This document shows, piece after piece, positions 20,740-30,776 of a DNA stretch of 34,248 bases. A model generated the notes under the pieces. The model was not told the DNA's origin. It made no database searches and saw only the letters and a program-made list of their open reading frames with translations. Made by a program: the position numbers and the translations under genes. Origin of the DNA: Brenneria salicis ATCC 15712 = DSM 30166 (GTDB lineage Bacteria > Pseudomonadota > Gammaproteobacteria > Enterobacterales > Enterobacteriaceae); contig NZ_QNRY01000037.1 in the NCBI RefSeq assembly GCF_003315515.1, positions 1-34,248 on the forward strand, read 5' to 3'. How positions within the stretch are numbered: the stretch's first letter is position 1; every line of letters begins with the position of its first letter.

Positions 20740-21184
20740 TGCATTCCTCCAGTTAATTAAGTTAATTAAGTTAAAATAAAAATATAATATCTATTCGTTG
20801 CTATCTTTATATATCCACATATATCTGCGGAACGTTTTATGCTTGTAGCCCTATAAAAATTGATTCGCAAACATATTAAGAATAGACATAACACTATTTT
20901 TGGTATGGAAATAAGTATACCGAATGATTAGCGGATGAAATTTGATGTGATCCAGCATTTTGCTGTTTTTTCACAGCGTCCTGTAATAAAAGATAAAAAC
21001 GTGACCGAACGGCTTATTTTTATAAAAATGCTGCTTTTATTTCTTTAATAACGCTTTTACTGGCGGTACGGAAAAATGTTTCACTGGATATCTCATCGTC
21101 ATTTTTCACATTGCCGGAAGCACGGTTCCCTCGCTTGTGTCGGCTAATGCAAGCGTGTTGTTGAAGGTTTCTCCTGTAAATTTT
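20740..21184. other. Intergenic region upstream of frdA and epmA
   Basis: About 450 bp of AT-rich sequence. Next to frdA, GTTAATTAA occurs twice in tandem (20752-20769) followed by GTTAAAATA. Half FNR sites are seen (TTGAT at 20869-20873; TTGATGTGATCC near 20941), but no complete TTGAT-N4-ATCAA palindrome. Nothing resembling a gene or known small RNA is recognised. Confidence 0.4.
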
Positions 21185-21213
21185 TTGTCTGCCTGCGCTG
21201 ATGCGGGTAGACT
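21185..21213 (+). promoter_or_regulatory. Candidate epmA promoter
   Basis: TTGTCT (21185-21190), 17-bp spacer, TAGACT (21208-21213). Transcription would start about 25 bp before the epmA ATG, leaving a short leader with a GGAG site. Confidence 0.55.
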
Positions 21214-21244
21214 GCTCCACCTGTTTGAGTTTGGAGTAAGAACC

Positions 21245-22222
21245 ATGAGCGAGACGGCAAGTTGGCAACCTGATGCTTCTGTCGCTAATTTGTTGAAGCG
21301 AGCGTCGATAGTCGCGGCTATCCGGCGTTTCTTCACCGATCGTGGGGTACTGGAAGTTGAAACGCCAGCGATGAGCCAGGCGACGGTAACGGACGTTTAT
21401 TTATGCCCGTTCCAGACCCGCTTCGTTGGTCCGGGCGCTGCGGATGGAATGACGCTGTATCTGATTACCAGCCCCGAATACCACATGAAACGTCTTCTGG
21501 CCGCAGGCAGCGGTCCGATTTTTCAAGTATGCCGCAGCTTTCGTAATGAAGAGTCCGGCAGATACCATAACCCGGAATTTACCATGCTGGAATGGTATCG
21601 GCCACATTACGACATGTACCGACTGATGAATGAAGTCGATGATTTACTCCAGCAAATATTGGAGTGCGAAAGTGCGGAAATGCTCTCGTATCAACAGGCT
21701 TTTTTGCGACATCTGGACATTGATCCGCTGTCTGTGGACAAGGCCCAACTGCGTGAAGCGGCGGAAAAACTGGGGCTGGGCGATATCGCCAGCCGGGAAG
21801 AAGATCGTGATGCGCTGATGCAAATGCTGTTTACCTTCGGCGTCGAACCGAACATCGGTCGCGACAAACCGGCATTTGTTTACCATTTCCCGGCAACGCA
21901 GGCTTCGCTGGCTGAAATCAGCACCGAGGATCATCGTGTCGCCGAACGTTTTGAGGTCTATATCAAAGGCATTGAACTGGCCAACGGCTTCCGTGAACTG
22001 ACGGATTGCGATGAGCAGCGTCAGCGTTTCGAGCAGGATAACCGCAAACGCGCGGCACGCGGTTTGCCGCCGCAGCCGATTGATGAAAACTTGCTGGCCG
22101 CGCTCAAGCATGGTCTTCCTCAATGCGCGGGCGTGGCGTTGGGCGTCGATCGCCTGATTATGCTGGCGTTGGGCGCGGAAAAACTGAGCGACGTGATTGC
22201 GTTTTCGGTCGAGCGTTCCTGA
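21245..22222 (+). CDS. epmA: EF-P beta-lysine ligase
   Basis: A truncated lysyl-tRNA synthetase-like enzyme that lacks the anticodon-binding domain and attaches (R)-beta-lysine to Lys34 of EF-P. 325 residues, the E. coli length, beginning [12 protein letters not shown]. Class II motifs are visible: [16 protein letters not shown] (motif 1), [20 protein letters not shown] (motif 2) and [15 protein letters not shown] (motif 3). GGAG sits 9 bases before the ATG; an in-frame extension to 21137 crosses the likely promoter and is rejected. Works with EpmB and EF-P, both encoded about 5-7 kb upstream. Confidence 0.97.
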   Translation: MSETASWQPDASVANLLKRASIVAAIRRFFTDRGVLEVETPAMSQATVTDVYLCPFQTRFVGPGAADGMTLYLITSPEYHMKRLLAAGSGPIFQVCRSFRNEESGRYHNPEFTMLEWYRPHYDMYRLMNEVDDLLQQILECESAEMLSYQQAFLRHLDIDPLSVDKAQLREAAEKLGLGDIASREEDRDALMQMLFTFGVEPNIGRDKPAFVYHFPATQASLAEISTEDHRVAERFEVYIKGIELANGFRELTDCDEQRQRFEQDNRKRAARGLPPQPIDENLLAALKHGLPQCAGVALGVDRLIMLALGAEKLSDVIAFSVERS

Positions 22223-22284
22223 TCTTGCCCGGCGAAAAGGCGGGGCGGCAACTGCTCCCGCCTTATTCCTTCTTTTTATATAAC

Positions 22285-25200
22285 TTATAAGCTGCCCGCG
22301 CTCCGGTTGCTGGACGTCAGGGTGTTTCCTTTACGCGCGATATTGTCCATTCGCACCTGGAAAGGCGGGAATGGCAGCACCATATTGTGTTTACGGTAAT
22401 TTTCCAGAATCAACTGGTGCAGTTCATGGCGCAACGGCATACGGTGACCCATTTCCGCGGCGAAAATACGCAGTTCGAAAATTTGAATCCCTTGCTGCAA
22501 ATCGACCAGAAAAACTTCCGGCGGCGGGTTTTCCAATATCAGCGAGCAGCGGCTGACCGCATCCAGCAGCAAATCGGTGACTACTTTGCTGTCCGCTTCG
22601 GCTGGCGCCGGTACCGTCAGAACCACGCGCGTCACGGAATCCGACAGCGACCAGTTAATAAACTGTTCGGTAATAAACGCTTTGTTCGGCACGATAATCT
22701 CTTTGCGGTCCCAGTCGGAAATGGTGGTCGCACGCGTATTAATGCGCATCACGCTGCCGGTGAGGTCGCGGATTGTGACGGTATCGCCGATACGTATCGG
22801 CTTTTCAAACAGGATAATCAGGCCGGAAATAAAGTTGGCGAAGATTTCCTGCAAGCCAAACCCTAACCCCACGCCGAGCGCCGCCACCAGCCATTGCAGT
22901 TTCGACCACTCAATCCCCATCAATGAGAAGCCCATCAGACACCCGATTAGCATCAGAATATATTTGCTGATGGTGGTGATGGCATAACCGCTTCCCGGCG
23001 ACAAATCAAGATGCTGCAACACCGCCAGTTCCAGCAAGGCCGGCAGATTGCGTACCAGTTGGGCGGTGATCACAAAAATCAGTATGGCAATGAGAATCGC
23101 ACCCAGCGTAATCGACTGAACGCTTTCCACGCCTTTGACCGTACTGCTGACATCCCACAGACTAATGTTTTCCAGGAAAGCAAAAGCGGAGTGAATTTCC
23201 GACCACAGTACGATAACGGAAACCAGTGCGATCAAGGTCAGAATCGAGCGCACCAGCTTCAGGGATTTGGCGCTGATCGCATCCAGATCCACCACCGGTT
23301 CTTCAATCGCCTCTGAATTTCCTTCATGGGGGACGCCAGGCTGCGGATCTTCTTCACCTTTGGCCCGCTGCGCCAGAATTTCTGAACGGCGCTGCTTCGC
23401 CCGGTCGAACGCGATACGGCGTCGCTGAATGAGCATCCAGCGACGGATAATATGGTAGACGACCAGCAGAAAAAACCAGATGGAAACCGAGGTTTCCAGC
23501 CTGACCAGCAGCGCTTGCGCCGTCGCCAGATAACCAATACAAGCAGCTAGCGCGGCGGCCAGCGGGACGCACATCAGCAGGTTCCACATTGCCCGGTTGA
23601 CCGAGTTTTCCCCAGAGCCTTCTTTATCCAGATAGAGCGGAATACCGGCGCGTTTCAGGCTGTTGGTCACCAGGCTTAACGCCATACAGAGCAGAATGAA
23701 GCACAAACGCCTCAACGTGCTGGAAAACTCGCGATCGTTCAGCTTCTCGAACGTAATAAGCGCCATCACCAATGGCACAATAAACGCAATCGAAAGGCGG
23801 TAATAGCGCATTGCTCTGGCGACCCGATCGGGCGACCAGCGGAAATGGACGATAAACAGTCCCTGCGGATGCGCGAATGACGCGCTAATCATCACCAGCC
23901 ACATCAACGGTACGGTGGCGGTCACGCTGTCGCCGATCGCCACCGCAACCGGGTAGGGCCAGGCATTCTGCAAACCGTAGCCTAGCGCGGCCCAGAGCAC
24001 CGGTAACGGCAGCGCGGTCAGGATTGACCAGAAAACGGTACGCAGCGTCAGCATAAAGTGGTCGAGGGTGACTTTACCTACCCGACTACTGGCGCGCTCC
24101 AGAAAAGCATGATAGTGACGGCGGGAACTGAAGCTGAACCCCACCAGCAACAGCGCGCCCAGCAGTGGGATGACCGTTTCGCGGCTGGTCACCATCATGA
24201 TCATGGCGCTGCTGAGTTGGGTAAACGTATCCATAGACAACAGACGGGTCAGATCCTGCACCAGCTTCAGCGGATAAGCGAAGGTGATTGGGTCAACATC
24301 GGCCACCCAGAACAGATAACGGTGCGCCGCTTCTTTTGTCTCTCTCAGCGCATCTTCCAGTTGATTATTCGCGACTTTGAGTTTGGTTAATTCCAGAATC
24401 TGCGTATCGCAACCGGAAATCAGCGAAGTCAGCAAATCGCGCTGGGTACGCAGTTGATCCGCCAGAATGCGCTGTTGGGTTGCGTTCAGCGGCGTTCCAT
24501 CATCCTCTTTTGCCTGCTCGATATCCTGAGGTTTATTGATCAGGTCTTCAAAATGCAGGCGCTGGACGCGTAACTGCGCCATATCGCTGTCCAACAACTG
24601 TGGTTTGGGCATTTCCGGCAACCGCGCCACCTGCGCCCGCAGGGTTTCGCCTAACACCGGCGAGACGTCAAGCCATTGCGCCTGTTCCCTGATGGTGGTC
24701 AGCGCCTGATGGACCTGAAGCGTATGCGTGGCGGCTTGACGTTGCTGAGAAGCGATCAGATCCATGCGCTGCGCCTGCTGATTCAGCGCCACGGAAAGTT
24801 CACGGTTGACCTGTAGCTGTGCGCCGATGACGCCGGGCAAATTGCCGCCCTGTTCCGCCAGCAATTCGGTGCGCTCCAGCGCTTGATCAGCCTCTTTCTG
24901 GCGCTGGCTATTGATGCTGCTGCGTAGCGTCTGTAACTGCGTATCCAGCCGATCATGCCGTTTTTTATACAGTTCGGCGCGTAACCGGGATAATTCCTGA
25001 CGATTGCTGGCTGACAACTGCGCCAGTTCCAACTCGTCCACACGACTTTTGCGCAGCGCGGCTTCGATCTGAAGCGCCGCCAGTTGCGCTTGCGCCAGCG
25101 GCGTCGCTGGCGTTCCCAGTGCCTGGATTCGGCGCTCCATCTCATCCAGTGAACGGCTGGCTTCGGTTTGTTGTTGGGGAAGCTGTCCGAGCGAGTCGCT

Positions 25201-25602
25201 GATTTCGCGTAACCGATCCTGCTCCTGTTGCAATTGGCGGCTTTGTTCCAGTAGCTGGCTGCTGGTTTGCAGGATCTGTTGCTCAAGATCGTTGATCGAA
25301 AAATTGTTCGCGGCGGCTGAGGGTTTTTCGTCTTCTGCGGCCAACTGACCACGCAGTTCCCGAATCAGTTTGGGAAAATCATCAATAACACGTTGATATT
25401 GCGCCACACGTTCACGCGACGCTTTGATTTCCTGTGTCGCATTCAGGGCAGATTGCAGTTCTTCCACAATCTGCGCTTGATCGGCTGCGCCTTTATTGGA
25501 TTCCGCCTGTTGCAACTGTTGACGTAACTGCGCCTCACTGGGCGCCGCCCACACGGTGGTTGATAACAAGCAACTCAGCAGAAAAATCAGAATCAGACGC
25601 AC
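22285..25602 (-). CDS. mscM: Miniconductance mechanosensitive channel MscM (YjeP)
   Basis: A large MscS-family channel that opens at moderate membrane tension and protects against hypo-osmotic shock. The 1105-residue product has a signal peptide (VRLILIFLLSCLLSTTVWAA), a long periplasmic coiled-coil region rich in Q, L and E (about 25-450), about 11 membrane helices and a C-terminal MscS core (VAALGVGLGFGLQEIFANFI, then EKPIRIGDTVTIRDLTGSV). E. coli MscM is 1107 residues. GTG at 25602 is chosen because AAGG lies ahead and the product then begins at the signal peptide; a TTG nine codons earlier is possible. psd lies 44 bp upstream, as in E. coli, so they are probably co-transcribed. Confidence 0.94.
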   Translation of the reverse strand: MRLILIFLLSCLLSTTVWAAPSEAQLRQQLQQAESNKGAADQAQIVEELQSALNATQEIKASRERVAQYQRVIDDFPKLIRELRGQLAAEDEKPSAAANNFSINDLEQQILQTSSQLLEQSRQLQQEQDRLREISDSLGQLPQQQTEASRSLDEMERRIQALGTPATPLAQAQLAALQIEAALRKSRVDELELAQLSASNRQELSRLRAELYKKRHDRLDTQLQTLRSSINSQRQKEADQALERTELLAEQGGNLPGVIGAQLQVNRELSVALNQQAQRMDLIASQQRQAATHTLQVHQALTTIREQAQWLDVSPVLGETLRAQVARLPEMPKPQLLDSDMAQLRVQRLHFEDLINKPQDIEQAKEDDGTPLNATQQRILADQLRTQRDLLTSLISGCDTQILELTKLKVANNQLEDALRETKEAAHRYLFWVADVDPITFAYPLKLVQDLTRLLSMDTFTQLSSAMIMMVTSRETVIPLLGALLLVGFSFSSRRHYHAFLERASSRVGKVTLDHFMLTLRTVFWSILTALPLPVLWAALGYGLQNAWPYPVAVAIGDSVTATVPLMWLVMISASFAHPQGLFIVHFRWSPDRVARAMRYYRLSIAFIVPLVMALITFEKLNDREFSSTLRRLCFILLCMALSLVTNSLKRAGIPLYLDKEGSGENSVNRAMWNLLMCVPLAAALAACIGYLATAQALLVRLETSVSIWFFLLVVYHIIRRWMLIQRRRIAFDRAKQRRSEILAQRAKGEEDPQPGVPHEGNSEAIEEPVVDLDAISAKSLKLVRSILTLIALVSVIVLWSEIHSAFAFLENISLWDVSSTVKGVESVQSITLGAILIAILIFVITAQLVRNLPALLELAVLQHLDLSPGSGYAITTISKYILMLIGCLMGFSLMGIEWSKLQWLVAALGVGLGFGLQEIFANFISGLIILFEKPIRIGDTVTIRDLTGSVMRINTRATTISDWDRKEIIVPNKAFITEQFINWSLSDSVTRVVLTVPAPAEADSKVVTDLLLDAVSRCSLILENPPPEVFLVDLQQGIQIFELRIFAAEMGHRMPLRHELHQLILENYRKHNMVLPFPPFQVRMDNIARKGNTLTSSNRSAGSL

Positions 25603-25646
25603 GTTTAGTCTACCTTTCACTAACAACAATGGGGAATTGACGGCGC

Positions 25647-26606
25647 TCAGCCCGGACGGTCTGTTGTGCCTGGCTCAACATGGACAACATGAGACGGCGC
25701 GCGTTCCAACGTTTCGTCCGGTAATTCCGTGGTTTCCTGATCTTCAGACAACATCTCCGCAAAGGGTTCGCCCATGCGGGTAACGCTGAGGCTATTAAGA
25801 TGCGCGGCAAACTGCACCCGGTTGGACGCAAACAGGTTAATGACAGTGGAGCCCAGCTTAAATCGGCCCATTTCCTGGCCTTTTTCCAGCATAACCGCGC
25901 CTTCGCCTGCTTGCGGATAAGTCCAGCGTTGTATAATGCCTTCCCGCGGCGGCGTAACGGTGCCTGCCCAGACGGTTTCGATACTGCCGACTATGGTGGC
26001 GCCGACCAGAATCTGAGCCAGCGGGCCAAACTCGGTATCAAACAGACAAATAACGCGCTCGTTACGGGCAAACAGATTCGGCACGTTGTCCGCGGTCAGC
26101 AGATTGACGGAGAACAAATCGCCCGGCACGTAAATCATTTCGCGCAGGACGCCGTCGCACGGCATATGGACGCGGTGGTAGTCGCGGGGCGATAAATATG
26201 TTGTGGCGAACAGGCCGTCGCGGAACAGTTCCGCCATGATGTAGTTACCGGCAAGCAGCGCTTCCAGTGAGTAGAGGTGGTTTTTGGCCTGGATCAGCTT
26301 GCCGTCCGTGATCGGCCCCAACTGCGACAACACGCCGTCAGCCGGCTGAACCAGACGATGGGCATGACTATCGACAGGACGAACCTCTGGCTTCAGGGGA
26401 CGAGCAAAAAATTCATTGAACGTCCGGTACGCGGCGGTATCCGGCTGCTGCGCCTCCTGCATATTGACCTTGTACTGACGAACGAACAGATCGATAACCA
26501 GCTTGGTAAGCTTACCCGCCGGTTTATCCGCTCCCCACCCAGCTAAACGCGTCAGCCAGATTTTGGGAAGCCAATACTGTAATTTGATTTTGATATTATC
26601 CAGCAC
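25647..26606 (-). CDS. psd: Phosphatidylserine decarboxylase proenzyme
   Basis: Makes phosphatidylethanolamine from phosphatidylserine at the inner membrane. The 319-residue proenzyme has the LGST self-cleavage site at 251-254; cleavage between Gly252 and Ser253 yields the beta chain and an alpha chain with a pyruvoyl prosthetic group. The expected Asp90 (PADG) and His147 (HRVHMPC) for autocleavage are present. GTG start with GAGG ahead. First gene of a psd-mscM unit; 76 bp separate it from the upstream rsgA stop. Confidence 0.97.
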   Translation of the reverse strand: MLDNIKIKLQYWLPKIWLTRLAGWGADKPAGKLTKLVIDLFVRQYKVNMQEAQQPDTAAYRTFNEFFARPLKPEVRPVDSHAHRLVQPADGVLSQLGPITDGKLIQAKNHLYSLEALLAGNYIMAELFRDGLFATTYLSPRDYHRVHMPCDGVLREMIYVPGDLFSVNLLTADNVPNLFARNERVICLFDTEFGPLAQILVGATIVGSIETVWAGTVTPPREGIIQRWTYPQAGEGAVMLEKGQEMGRFKLGSTVINLFASNRVQFAAHLNSLSVTRMGEPFAEMLSEDQETTELPDETLERAPSHVVHVEPGTTDRPG

Positions 26607-26682
26607 AGTGAGCCTCTTGGGTTAGTGGTGCGCCATGATGTGAAAGAAAAAGGGCGCATTGTAGCGATGGATACAATAAATG

Positions 26683-27732
26683 TCAGTTATCCGTATCGGA
26701 AAAGGTTTTACGCGTTTTTACCTGCGCCATGCTTTCCAGTATCCGGTGATAATTATCGAAGCGCTCGGCGGCAATGTCGCCGCGCTCAAGGGCGGCATGA
26801 ATCGTACAGCCCGGATCGTTGTCATGTTTACAGTCACGGAATTTACACTCGCCGATATATTCCCGGAACTCAATGAAACCATGCGTGATCTGTTCAGGTT
26901 CCAGATGCCACAAGCCAAATTCCCGCACGCCGGGGGAATCAATCACGTCTCCGCCGTGCGGGAAGTGATAAAGACGGGCGGCGGTGGTGGTGTGTTGTCC
27001 CAGCCCTGAGTTGTCGGAAACCTGGTTAACCAGAATACGCTCTTCATCAAGGGCGAGCAGGGCGTTGAGCAGGCTGGATTTGCCAACCCCGGATTGTCCG
27101 GCAAAGATACTGATACGTCCGGTTAACGCCTGCTCCAGTTGCGCAATGCCTGCCTGGGTATGGCTTGAAACCATCAGTACGCGATAGTTGAGCGTCCGGT
27201 AAATATCCATCAATTCATTAACGAACTGGCGAGCCTCTTCATCCAGCAGATCGATCTTGTTCAGCACGATCAGCGGTTCAACTTCCAGCGTTTCGCAGGC
27301 CACCAGATAACGATCGATAATATTGAGGGAGAGTTCGGGCAAAATGGCCGACACGATGACGATCTGATCGATATTCGCCGCAATCGGTTTGACGCCGTCG
27401 TAATAGTCGGGACGCGTCAGGACGGAGCGCCGCGGATGAACGGCTTCAACGATCCCGCTGATCCCGGAGAGTGCTTCGTTGCCGGCACGCCACACGACAT
27501 GATCGCCGGTGACCAGTGATTTAATGGTACGACGGATATTACAACGATGCACCACGCCGTTTTCGGCTTCCACATCGGCATGCATACCGAACCGGCTGAT
27601 AATAATGCCTTCCTGAGCATCACCCAGTTGGCTATCCTCCCATTCGATCTTGCTTTCTGAATGTTTAAGGCGGCGCTGATGATTCGCGCTGACCCGCCGT
27701 TGCTGACCTTTCGACAGTTTCTTTTTGCTCAC
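26683..27732 (-). CDS. rsgA: Small ribosomal subunit biogenesis GTPase RsgA
   Basis: A circularly permuted GTPase that checks late 30S maturation. The 349-residue product (E. coli 350) has an N-terminal OB domain, then GTPase motifs in permuted order: G4 NKID (158-161), G5 SSHTQ (189-193), G1 GQSGVGKSS (212-220), G2 threonines near 248-250 and G3 DSPG (265-268). A C-terminal zinc site C296, C301, H303, C309 follows. GTG start with GAGG seven bases ahead. Divergent from orn. Confidence 0.97.
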   Translation of the reverse strand: MSKKKLSKGQQRRVSANHQRRLKHSESKIEWEDSQLGDAQEGIIISRFGMHADVEAENGVVHRCNIRRTIKSLVTGDHVVWRAGNEALSGISGIVEAVHPRRSVLTRPDYYDGVKPIAANIDQIVIVSAILPELSLNIIDRYLVACETLEVEPLIVLNKIDLLDEEARQFVNELMDIYRTLNYRVLMVSSHTQAGIAQLEQALTGRISIFAGQSGVGKSSLLNALLALDEERILVNQVSDNSGLGQHTTTAARLYHFPHGGDVIDSPGVREFGLWHLEPEQITHGFIEFREYIGECKFRDCKHDNDPGCTIHAALERGDIAAERFDNYHRILESMAQVKTRKTFSDTDN

Positions 27733-27933
27733 TGAGCCTCACTTAATACGCCATTGATCGCCAGGGTACGACGAACGCCGTAAGACAGGGTTGTCGCCCA
27801 TGATGATTGAAGCGACTATAATACACCCTATTTGATTTTAATTAACTGATGCCGCCAGATGGTGTTCAGTGTGGGCGCGACTATCAATCAATGCCGACAG
27901 GCAACAATACGCAGTGAAACGGGAATACCAACG

Positions 27934-28476
27934 ATGGTAGATGAAAATAACCTGATCTGGATCGATCTTGAGATGACAGGATTGGATCCTGAACAAGATC
28001 GTATTATTGAAATTGCGACATTAGTGACTGATGCCAATCTGAATGTGCTGGCGGAAGGGCCGGTGCTGGCGGTTCATCAACCCGCCAGCCAACTCGCGCT
28101 GATGGACGACTGGAATGTGCGCACACATGGCGCCAGCGGCTTGATCGATCGCGTCAAAGCCAGTTCAGTCGACGAGCGCGCAGCGGAACTGGCTACGCTG
28201 GCTTTTCTGCAACAGTGGGTACCTGCGGGTAAATCACCGATTTGCGGCAATAGTATTGGTCAGGATCGCCGTTTTCTGTTCCGTTATATGCCGGAACTGG
28301 AAGCTTATTTCCATTATCGTTATCTGGATGTCAGCACGCTCAAAGAGTTGGCGCGCCGTTGGAAACCCGAAATTCTGTCAGGGTTTAAAAAGCAGGGTAC
28401 GCATCAGGCAATGGATGATATTCGCGAATCGCTGGCGGAACTGGCGTATTACCGCGAGCATTTTATCCAGCTTTAA
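27934..28476 (+). CDS. orn: Oligoribonuclease
   Basis: A 3'-to-5' DEDDh exonuclease that degrades 2-5-mers including pGpG from c-di-GMP breakdown; essential in E. coli. The 180-residue product begins [18 protein letters not shown] with catalytic Asp11 and Glu13; [11 protein letters not shown] holds the second aspartate, and [10 protein letters not shown] holds the His/Asp pair. The ATG at 27934 is chosen by alignment; an in-frame extension of 25 residues is not conserved. It is followed by tRNA-Gly, as in E. coli (glyVXY). Confidence 0.97.
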   Translation: MVDENNLIWIDLEMTGLDPEQDRIIEIATLVTDANLNVLAEGPVLAVHQPASQLALMDDWNVRTHGASGLIDRVKASSVDERAAELATLAFLQQWVPAGKSPICGNSIGQDRRFLFRYMPELEAYFHYRYLDVSTLKELARRWKPEILSGFKKQGTHQAMDDIRESLAELAYYREHFIQL

Positions 28477-28513
28477 GCTGATTCAGGCGTTGGTGGACAA
28501 ATTGACCGTCAGG

Positions 28514-28556
28514 CATACAACCTGTACGGTCGTTCAGAATGGATGTTGTATGTTTT
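28514..28556 (+). terminator. Possible terminator of orn
   Basis: CATACAAC (28514-28521) pairs with GTTGTATG (28545-28552), followed by TTTT. The loop is long at 23 bases, so efficiency is uncertain. Confidence 0.35.
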
Positions 28557-28610
28557 AGCAGCGCTTTGATTTTTTTATCGGCAATCAAACGTTTTTTCAT
28601 TTGCGGGGGC

Positions 28611-28638
28611 TTGCGGGGGACAGAATTTCTCGTATAAT
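28611..28638 (+). promoter_or_regulatory. tRNA-Gly promoter
   Basis: TTGCGG (28611-28616), 16-bp spacer, perfect TATAAT (28633-28638), then a GC-rich discriminator, typical of stable-RNA promoters. A near-palindromic leader (ACCGATACG...CGTATCCGGT) lies before the tRNA. Confidence 0.75.
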
Positions 28639-28689
28639 TCGCACCCCGTACCGATACGGAATTTCGTATCCGGTGCCGCGTCATCCTAA

Positions 28690-28781
<92 letters not shown>

Positions 28782-28995
28782 CAGCCACCAACGTCTGTCG
28801 CTCTCTGATTCAACAGGGTAATCGCTCTGTTGAGCATCCAGTGAAATTAACTGAAAACCACCGTCAACCACACCGGAGTCGTACACAAATCAGTACACGA
28901 AAATCGGGGGCGTTACGCTTATCATTATGTTCACGTAACTCCCTGTTGCTATTGGAAATTGATCGGTGGCCAACATTTTTTCGCAAAATATATCG
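28782..28995. other. Leader-like remnant after the attL site
   Basis: 214 bp without a gene. It contains GTACACAAATCAGTACACG (28873-28891) and AACTGAAAACCACC (28849-28862), which resemble sequences found between tRNA att sites and P4-type integrase genes. No integrase reading frame follows; instead hipA ends here on the other strand. Confidence 0.35.
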
Positions 28996-30342
28996 TTATC
29001 CCTTACTCGATTTGCCCAATAATTCCGAACGTCCAATAACCGTTCTTTGGCTTCCGGGTAGCTCTGGTTCCGAAAACCCCGCTTGTGCAATCGCCTCATC
29101 TAGCCCCTTGAATGTGACAACGCTTTTTGGACTGCGTAATGATGCCATTCCGTCATTCCAGGCATACACCATTTGCTTGGCGACAGTATGCCAGCGAGGT
29201 TCATTTTTGGCGGCTTCAATCACTTCCTTACCTACCTCAATGGCCGATTCGCATAAGCGTTCCACCATTTCCGTATACTGTCTGGGTGCGATCCCTAGTC
29301 TGGCTTTGCAGAACCGCTCCAGTGTTTTGCCGACAGCCCATGCCTGGCGTCCCTCGACAGATAATCCCGGCGGATTAGTCGCGTAGCGTGGATAGGCCTG
29401 TGTCGTTACGATATCGTAGACCGGCGTGTAGGCCACATCTTTCAACGAACTGTAGTACAACGCGATGTTCTTGGCATGGCAGTCGGCGTTGCGTACCACA
29501 TAGTTGGTCAGAAGATGCCAGCCAAACTGCTCCAATTGCGTTCGGACTTTCGCTGCTGGCAGATATGTGCGAGTCGCATTAAGAACGCGCTCAATGGTGG
29601 TTGCATACTTCTCGTGCGGCGGAAGCCCCAACAGACTACAGGCGTCCTCAATGCCATGCGTTGACAAACCGTTTTCATCAACGTCGAAGCGATCCACGAT
29701 CAGTACGCGGCCATCATCAGACATACGCGTTTTTGCAACCGGGACGACATGTAAACGTTCCAGAACCCGCATGGTGTAGAACTCGTTGAAGCCTAGATAA
29801 GGAGTGCTGTCGTCCGAGCCCTTGATGATATGATGGTTGCTGCGCAGCGTAGGTTTGCCTAACAGTTGGTTTGGGTTCTTTGCATTTTCTTCAGGTGCAA
29901 TGAATTTGGGCACCATGCCGGAAATGGACGCACGGGCGTACTGGCGCACAAGGCTGGTAAAGTGTTCAGTGGTGTTCTCCGCCTTCAGTAGCTGCTCGAT
30001 CTGCAAAGGCGCCATCTCTTCAACAGGAGCGCCGCCTTCAGGAGTAACCGTCACTCGACCAATGCCCATGCCACCCACGACGGCCAACAGTGAAAGATCG
30101 GTGCCATCAAGCAGCGGCCCGAATTCCTCGCGGATAATGCTCAGCAGATAGCCTTCGGGCAGATTCTGTCGAAAGAAAGGATGCAGATCCCGCGGCCAGC
30201 GCCAAGGCTCCTCACGAACTGGCATTGTCAGGCTGATAAAGTCTGCTGGGGCCGTGCCGGGCAGGTATTCCAGAACATATTCGTCCCGTTCCCGATAGAG
30301 GTTGGCAACGGTTCGTCCGCAAACATGCACATCGAGTTTCAT
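28996..30342 (-). CDS. hipA: HipA-family serine/threonine kinase toxin
   Basis: Toxin of a type II toxin-antitoxin pair. E. coli HipA phosphorylates glutamyl-tRNA synthetase and induces growth arrest and persistence; the target of this divergent member is not known. The 448-residue product has an N-subdomain 1 (MKLDVHVCGRTVANLY), the ATP-binding HIIKGSDD with Lys174, the catalytic loop NADCHAKN with Asp287 and Asn292, and the metal-binding Asp310 in VYDIVTT. All kinase residues seem present, so the toxin could be active. Its ATG overlaps the hipB stop (ATGA), indicating coupled translation. It lies inside the first att-bounded segment. Confidence 0.93.
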   Translation of the reverse strand: MKLDVHVCGRTVANLYRERDEYVLEYLPGTAPADFISLTMPVREEPWRWPRDLHPFFRQNLPEGYLLSIIREEFGPLLDGTDLSLLAVVGGMGIGRVTVTPEGGAPVEEMAPLQIEQLLKAENTTEHFTSLVRQYARASISGMVPKFIAPEENAKNPNQLLGKPTLRSNHHIIKGSDDSTPYLGFNEFYTMRVLERLHVVPVAKTRMSDDGRVLIVDRFDVDENGLSTHGIEDACSLLGLPPHEKYATTIERVLNATRTYLPAAKVRTQLEQFGWHLLTNYVVRNADCHAKNIALYYSSLKDVAYTPVYDIVTTQAYPRYATNPPGLSVEGRQAWAVGKTLERFCKARLGIAPRQYTEMVERLCESAIEVGKEVIEAAKNEPRWHTVAKQMVYAWNDGMASLRSPKSVVTFKGLDEAIAQAGFSEPELPGSQRTVIGRSELLGKSSKG

Positions 30343-30602
30343 ACCTTGTCACCTTGCCGTTGTTCAGCCAGGATATCTTCGATAGTGCGCGTATGACCCG
30401 GCCTAACGGGTTGCAGATCGTAGCCTGCGGCCTCTAATAAACGCACCAGTGCCGAAACGCTCATATCTCCTTTGGCCAACGTTTCCATACGTGCGACCGT
30501 GGTGCGGGAAACGCCAGCGCGTTGCGCGAGAGCCTCCTGGCTTAGACCGGCTTCCCAGCGTGCGTTGCGCAACATATCGGCGATATCGGCTAATGTGGTC
30601 AT
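30339..30602 (-). CDS. hipB: HipB-family antitoxin, XRE-type DNA-binding protein
   Basis: The 87-residue product is mostly a Cro/CI helix-turn-helix (LRNARWEAGLSQEALAQRAG, VSRTTVARMET) with a short C-terminal tail (HTRTIEDILAEQRQGD). HipB-type antitoxins bind HipA and repress the operon by binding paired operators. Here three related 18-bp sites lie at 30603-30772, the first touching the start codon and containing the TGAGG ribosome site. hipB precedes hipA and overlaps it by 4 bp, the standard order. Confidence 0.92.
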   Translation of the reverse strand: MTTLADIADMLRNARWEAGLSQEALAQRAGVSRTTVARMETLAKGDMSVSALVRLLEAAGYDLQPVRPGHTRTIEDILAEQRQGDKV

Positions 30603-30620
30603 TGTATGCCTCAGGCTTCA
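30603..30620 (-). promoter_or_regulatory. Candidate HipB operator O1
   Basis: On the minus strand TGAAGCCTGAGGCATACA, 15 of 18 identical to O3. It abuts the hipB start codon and contains its TGAGG ribosome-binding site, so occupancy could block transcription near the start. Confidence 0.55.
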
Positions 30621-30643
30621 AAAGTGAGTTATAGTAGGTTTAC

Positions 30644-30661
30644 TGTAGCTTACGGGATACA
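30644..30661 (+). promoter_or_regulatory. Candidate HipB operator O2
   Basis: TGTAGCTTACGGGATACA, with TGTA/TACA at its ends. It lies 41 bp (about four helical turns) from O1 and in opposite orientation to it, and shares 16 of 18 bases with O3. Confidence 0.6.
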
Positions 30662-30754
30662 AATGGGCAATCGTTACGGCTATGTCATAGGATAGATAGC
30701 CAGGATCTCGTTTTGTGGCCTTTAGGCATCAAAACGTGGAAAACAAAACTAAAT

Positions 30755-30772
30755 TGTAGCTTGAGGGATACA
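30755..30772 (+). promoter_or_regulatory. Candidate HipB operator O3
   Basis: TGTAGCTTGAGGGATACA, 111 bp beyond O2 in the same orientation. It sits 4 bp before the ATG of a short divergent open frame at 30777, so HipB might also control transcription in that direction. Confidence 0.55.
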
Positions 30773-30776
30773 TTTT

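Noticed and set aside
20860-20960. FNR sites for the frd operon
   Set aside because: Only half-sites (TTGAT with no ATCAA at N4) could be seen, so no operator is annotated despite the expected anaerobic control.
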